In this document: positions 63,947 through 64,000 of the stretch, one piece after another | How the letters are laid out: every line of letters begins with the position of its first letter | How positions within the stretch are numbered: the first letter of the stretch is position 1 | Source of the DNA: Nocardioides sp. Soil774 | GTDB lineage: Bacteria > Actinomycetota > Actinomycetes > Propionibacteriales > Nocardioidaceae | Direction: 5' to 3' | Assembly (NCBI RefSeq): GCF_001428125.1 | Contig: NZ_LMSM01000005.1 | Span: 5,701 to 69,700, forward strand | Length of the DNA stretch: 64,000 bases | Made by a program: the position numbers and the translations under genes | The notes under the pieces: generated by a model | Seen by the model: only the letters and a program-made list of their open reading frames with translations | Told to the model about the DNA's origin: nothing | The model's database searches: none

Positions 63947-64000
63947 CGAGGTCCCCGCGTGTGCTCGTGGTCGGTCCGGCGAGCGCCAACGAGATCATCC
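63943..64000 (+). CDS. Start of a probable PfkB-family sugar kinase (partial)
   Basis: GTG 63943 overlaps the SRPBCC stop as GTGA and opens MTRSPRVLVVGPASANEII, cut by the window edge. The strand-glycine pattern VLVVGPAS resembles the N-terminus of PfkB carbohydrate kinases. Too short for certainty. Confidence 0.45.
   Translation, partial: MTRSPRVLVVGPASANEII

Overview
The window is very GC-rich and strongly favours TGA stop codons. It opens with the 3' end of a 5S rRNA gene. Gene content and order match the Actinomycetota core genome, and the protein style suggests Nocardioides or a close relative in the Nocardioidaceae. That genus call is inference, because no 16S gene is present. Two long blocks keep the order known from Mycobacterium tuberculosis. 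One runs from an HAD phosphatase through tlyA, nadK, recN, steA/steB, pyrG, NUDIX, xerD, parA, scpA, scpB, rluB and cmk to der (the Rv1692-Rv1713 order). The other runs from pgsA through DUF881, sbp, DUF881, gcvH, garA, MerR, DUF151 and MerR to gcvP (the Rv1822-Rv1832 order).

Layout. 1-0.6 kb: end of the rRNA operon, its UUCG-loop terminator and a small SSB-like gene. 0.6-10.4 kb: DUF1015 gene, then a tightly overlapping operon for rRNA methylation, NAD kinase, DNA repair and cell-division/outer-layer proteins, ending in CTP synthase. 10.4-18.3 kb: aminopeptidase N facing pyrG across a perfect terminator, ADP-ribose pyrophosphatase, alanine dehydrogenase, XerD and a Ski2-like helicase. 18.4-27.6 kb: a secreted/anchored unknown, then chromosome segregation (ParA, a ribbon-helix-helix-like partner, ScpA, ScpB), RluB, aromatic amino acid genes (aroH, tyrA), cmk, plsC and der. 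27.6-34.7 kb: an accessory stretch with an M23 peptidase, tRNA-Pro(GGG), a PLP dehydratase, DUF4389 and slipin membrane proteins, an SLC13/ArsB-type permease, a secreted unknown and a sulfatase. 34.9-46.4 kb: paired CBS/DUF21 membrane proteins, pgsA-DUF881-sbp-DUF881, and the glycine-cleavage/GarA/MerR block ending in a riboswitch-controlled gcvP. 46.4-52.1 kb: serine hydrolase, DUF1906 peptidoglycan-binding protein, an SPFH/zinc-ribbon/membrane-protein trio and a triple 83-bp repeat. 52.1-64 kb: TldD/TldE, SbcC/SbcD, FdhD, small stress and metabolic genes, an ArsR-SRPBCC pair and the start of a probable PfkB sugar kinase.

Expression signals. Many operon joints are GTGA or ATGA overlaps, so translation is probably coupled. 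At single-gene promoters a TANNNT hexamer (usually TAGNNT) repeatedly sits only 6-8 nt before the start codon, which predicts leaderless mRNAs. Six of the eight non-TGA stop codons in the window are themselves the first three bases of such a hexamer for the next gene. Other regulatory features are a single-aptamer glycine riboswitch before gcvP, matching CAACCCTC/GAGGGTTG dyads before garA and the second merR, a structured leader before that merR, and a cluster of DnaA-box-like sites before parA.

No prophage, insertion sequence, CRISPR array or defence island is visible. The least explained features are the stop/-10 overlap, the 83-bp repeats between convergent genes, the ParA/RHH pair joined to scpAB, the SPFH/zinc-ribbon/membrane trio, and the structured merR leader.
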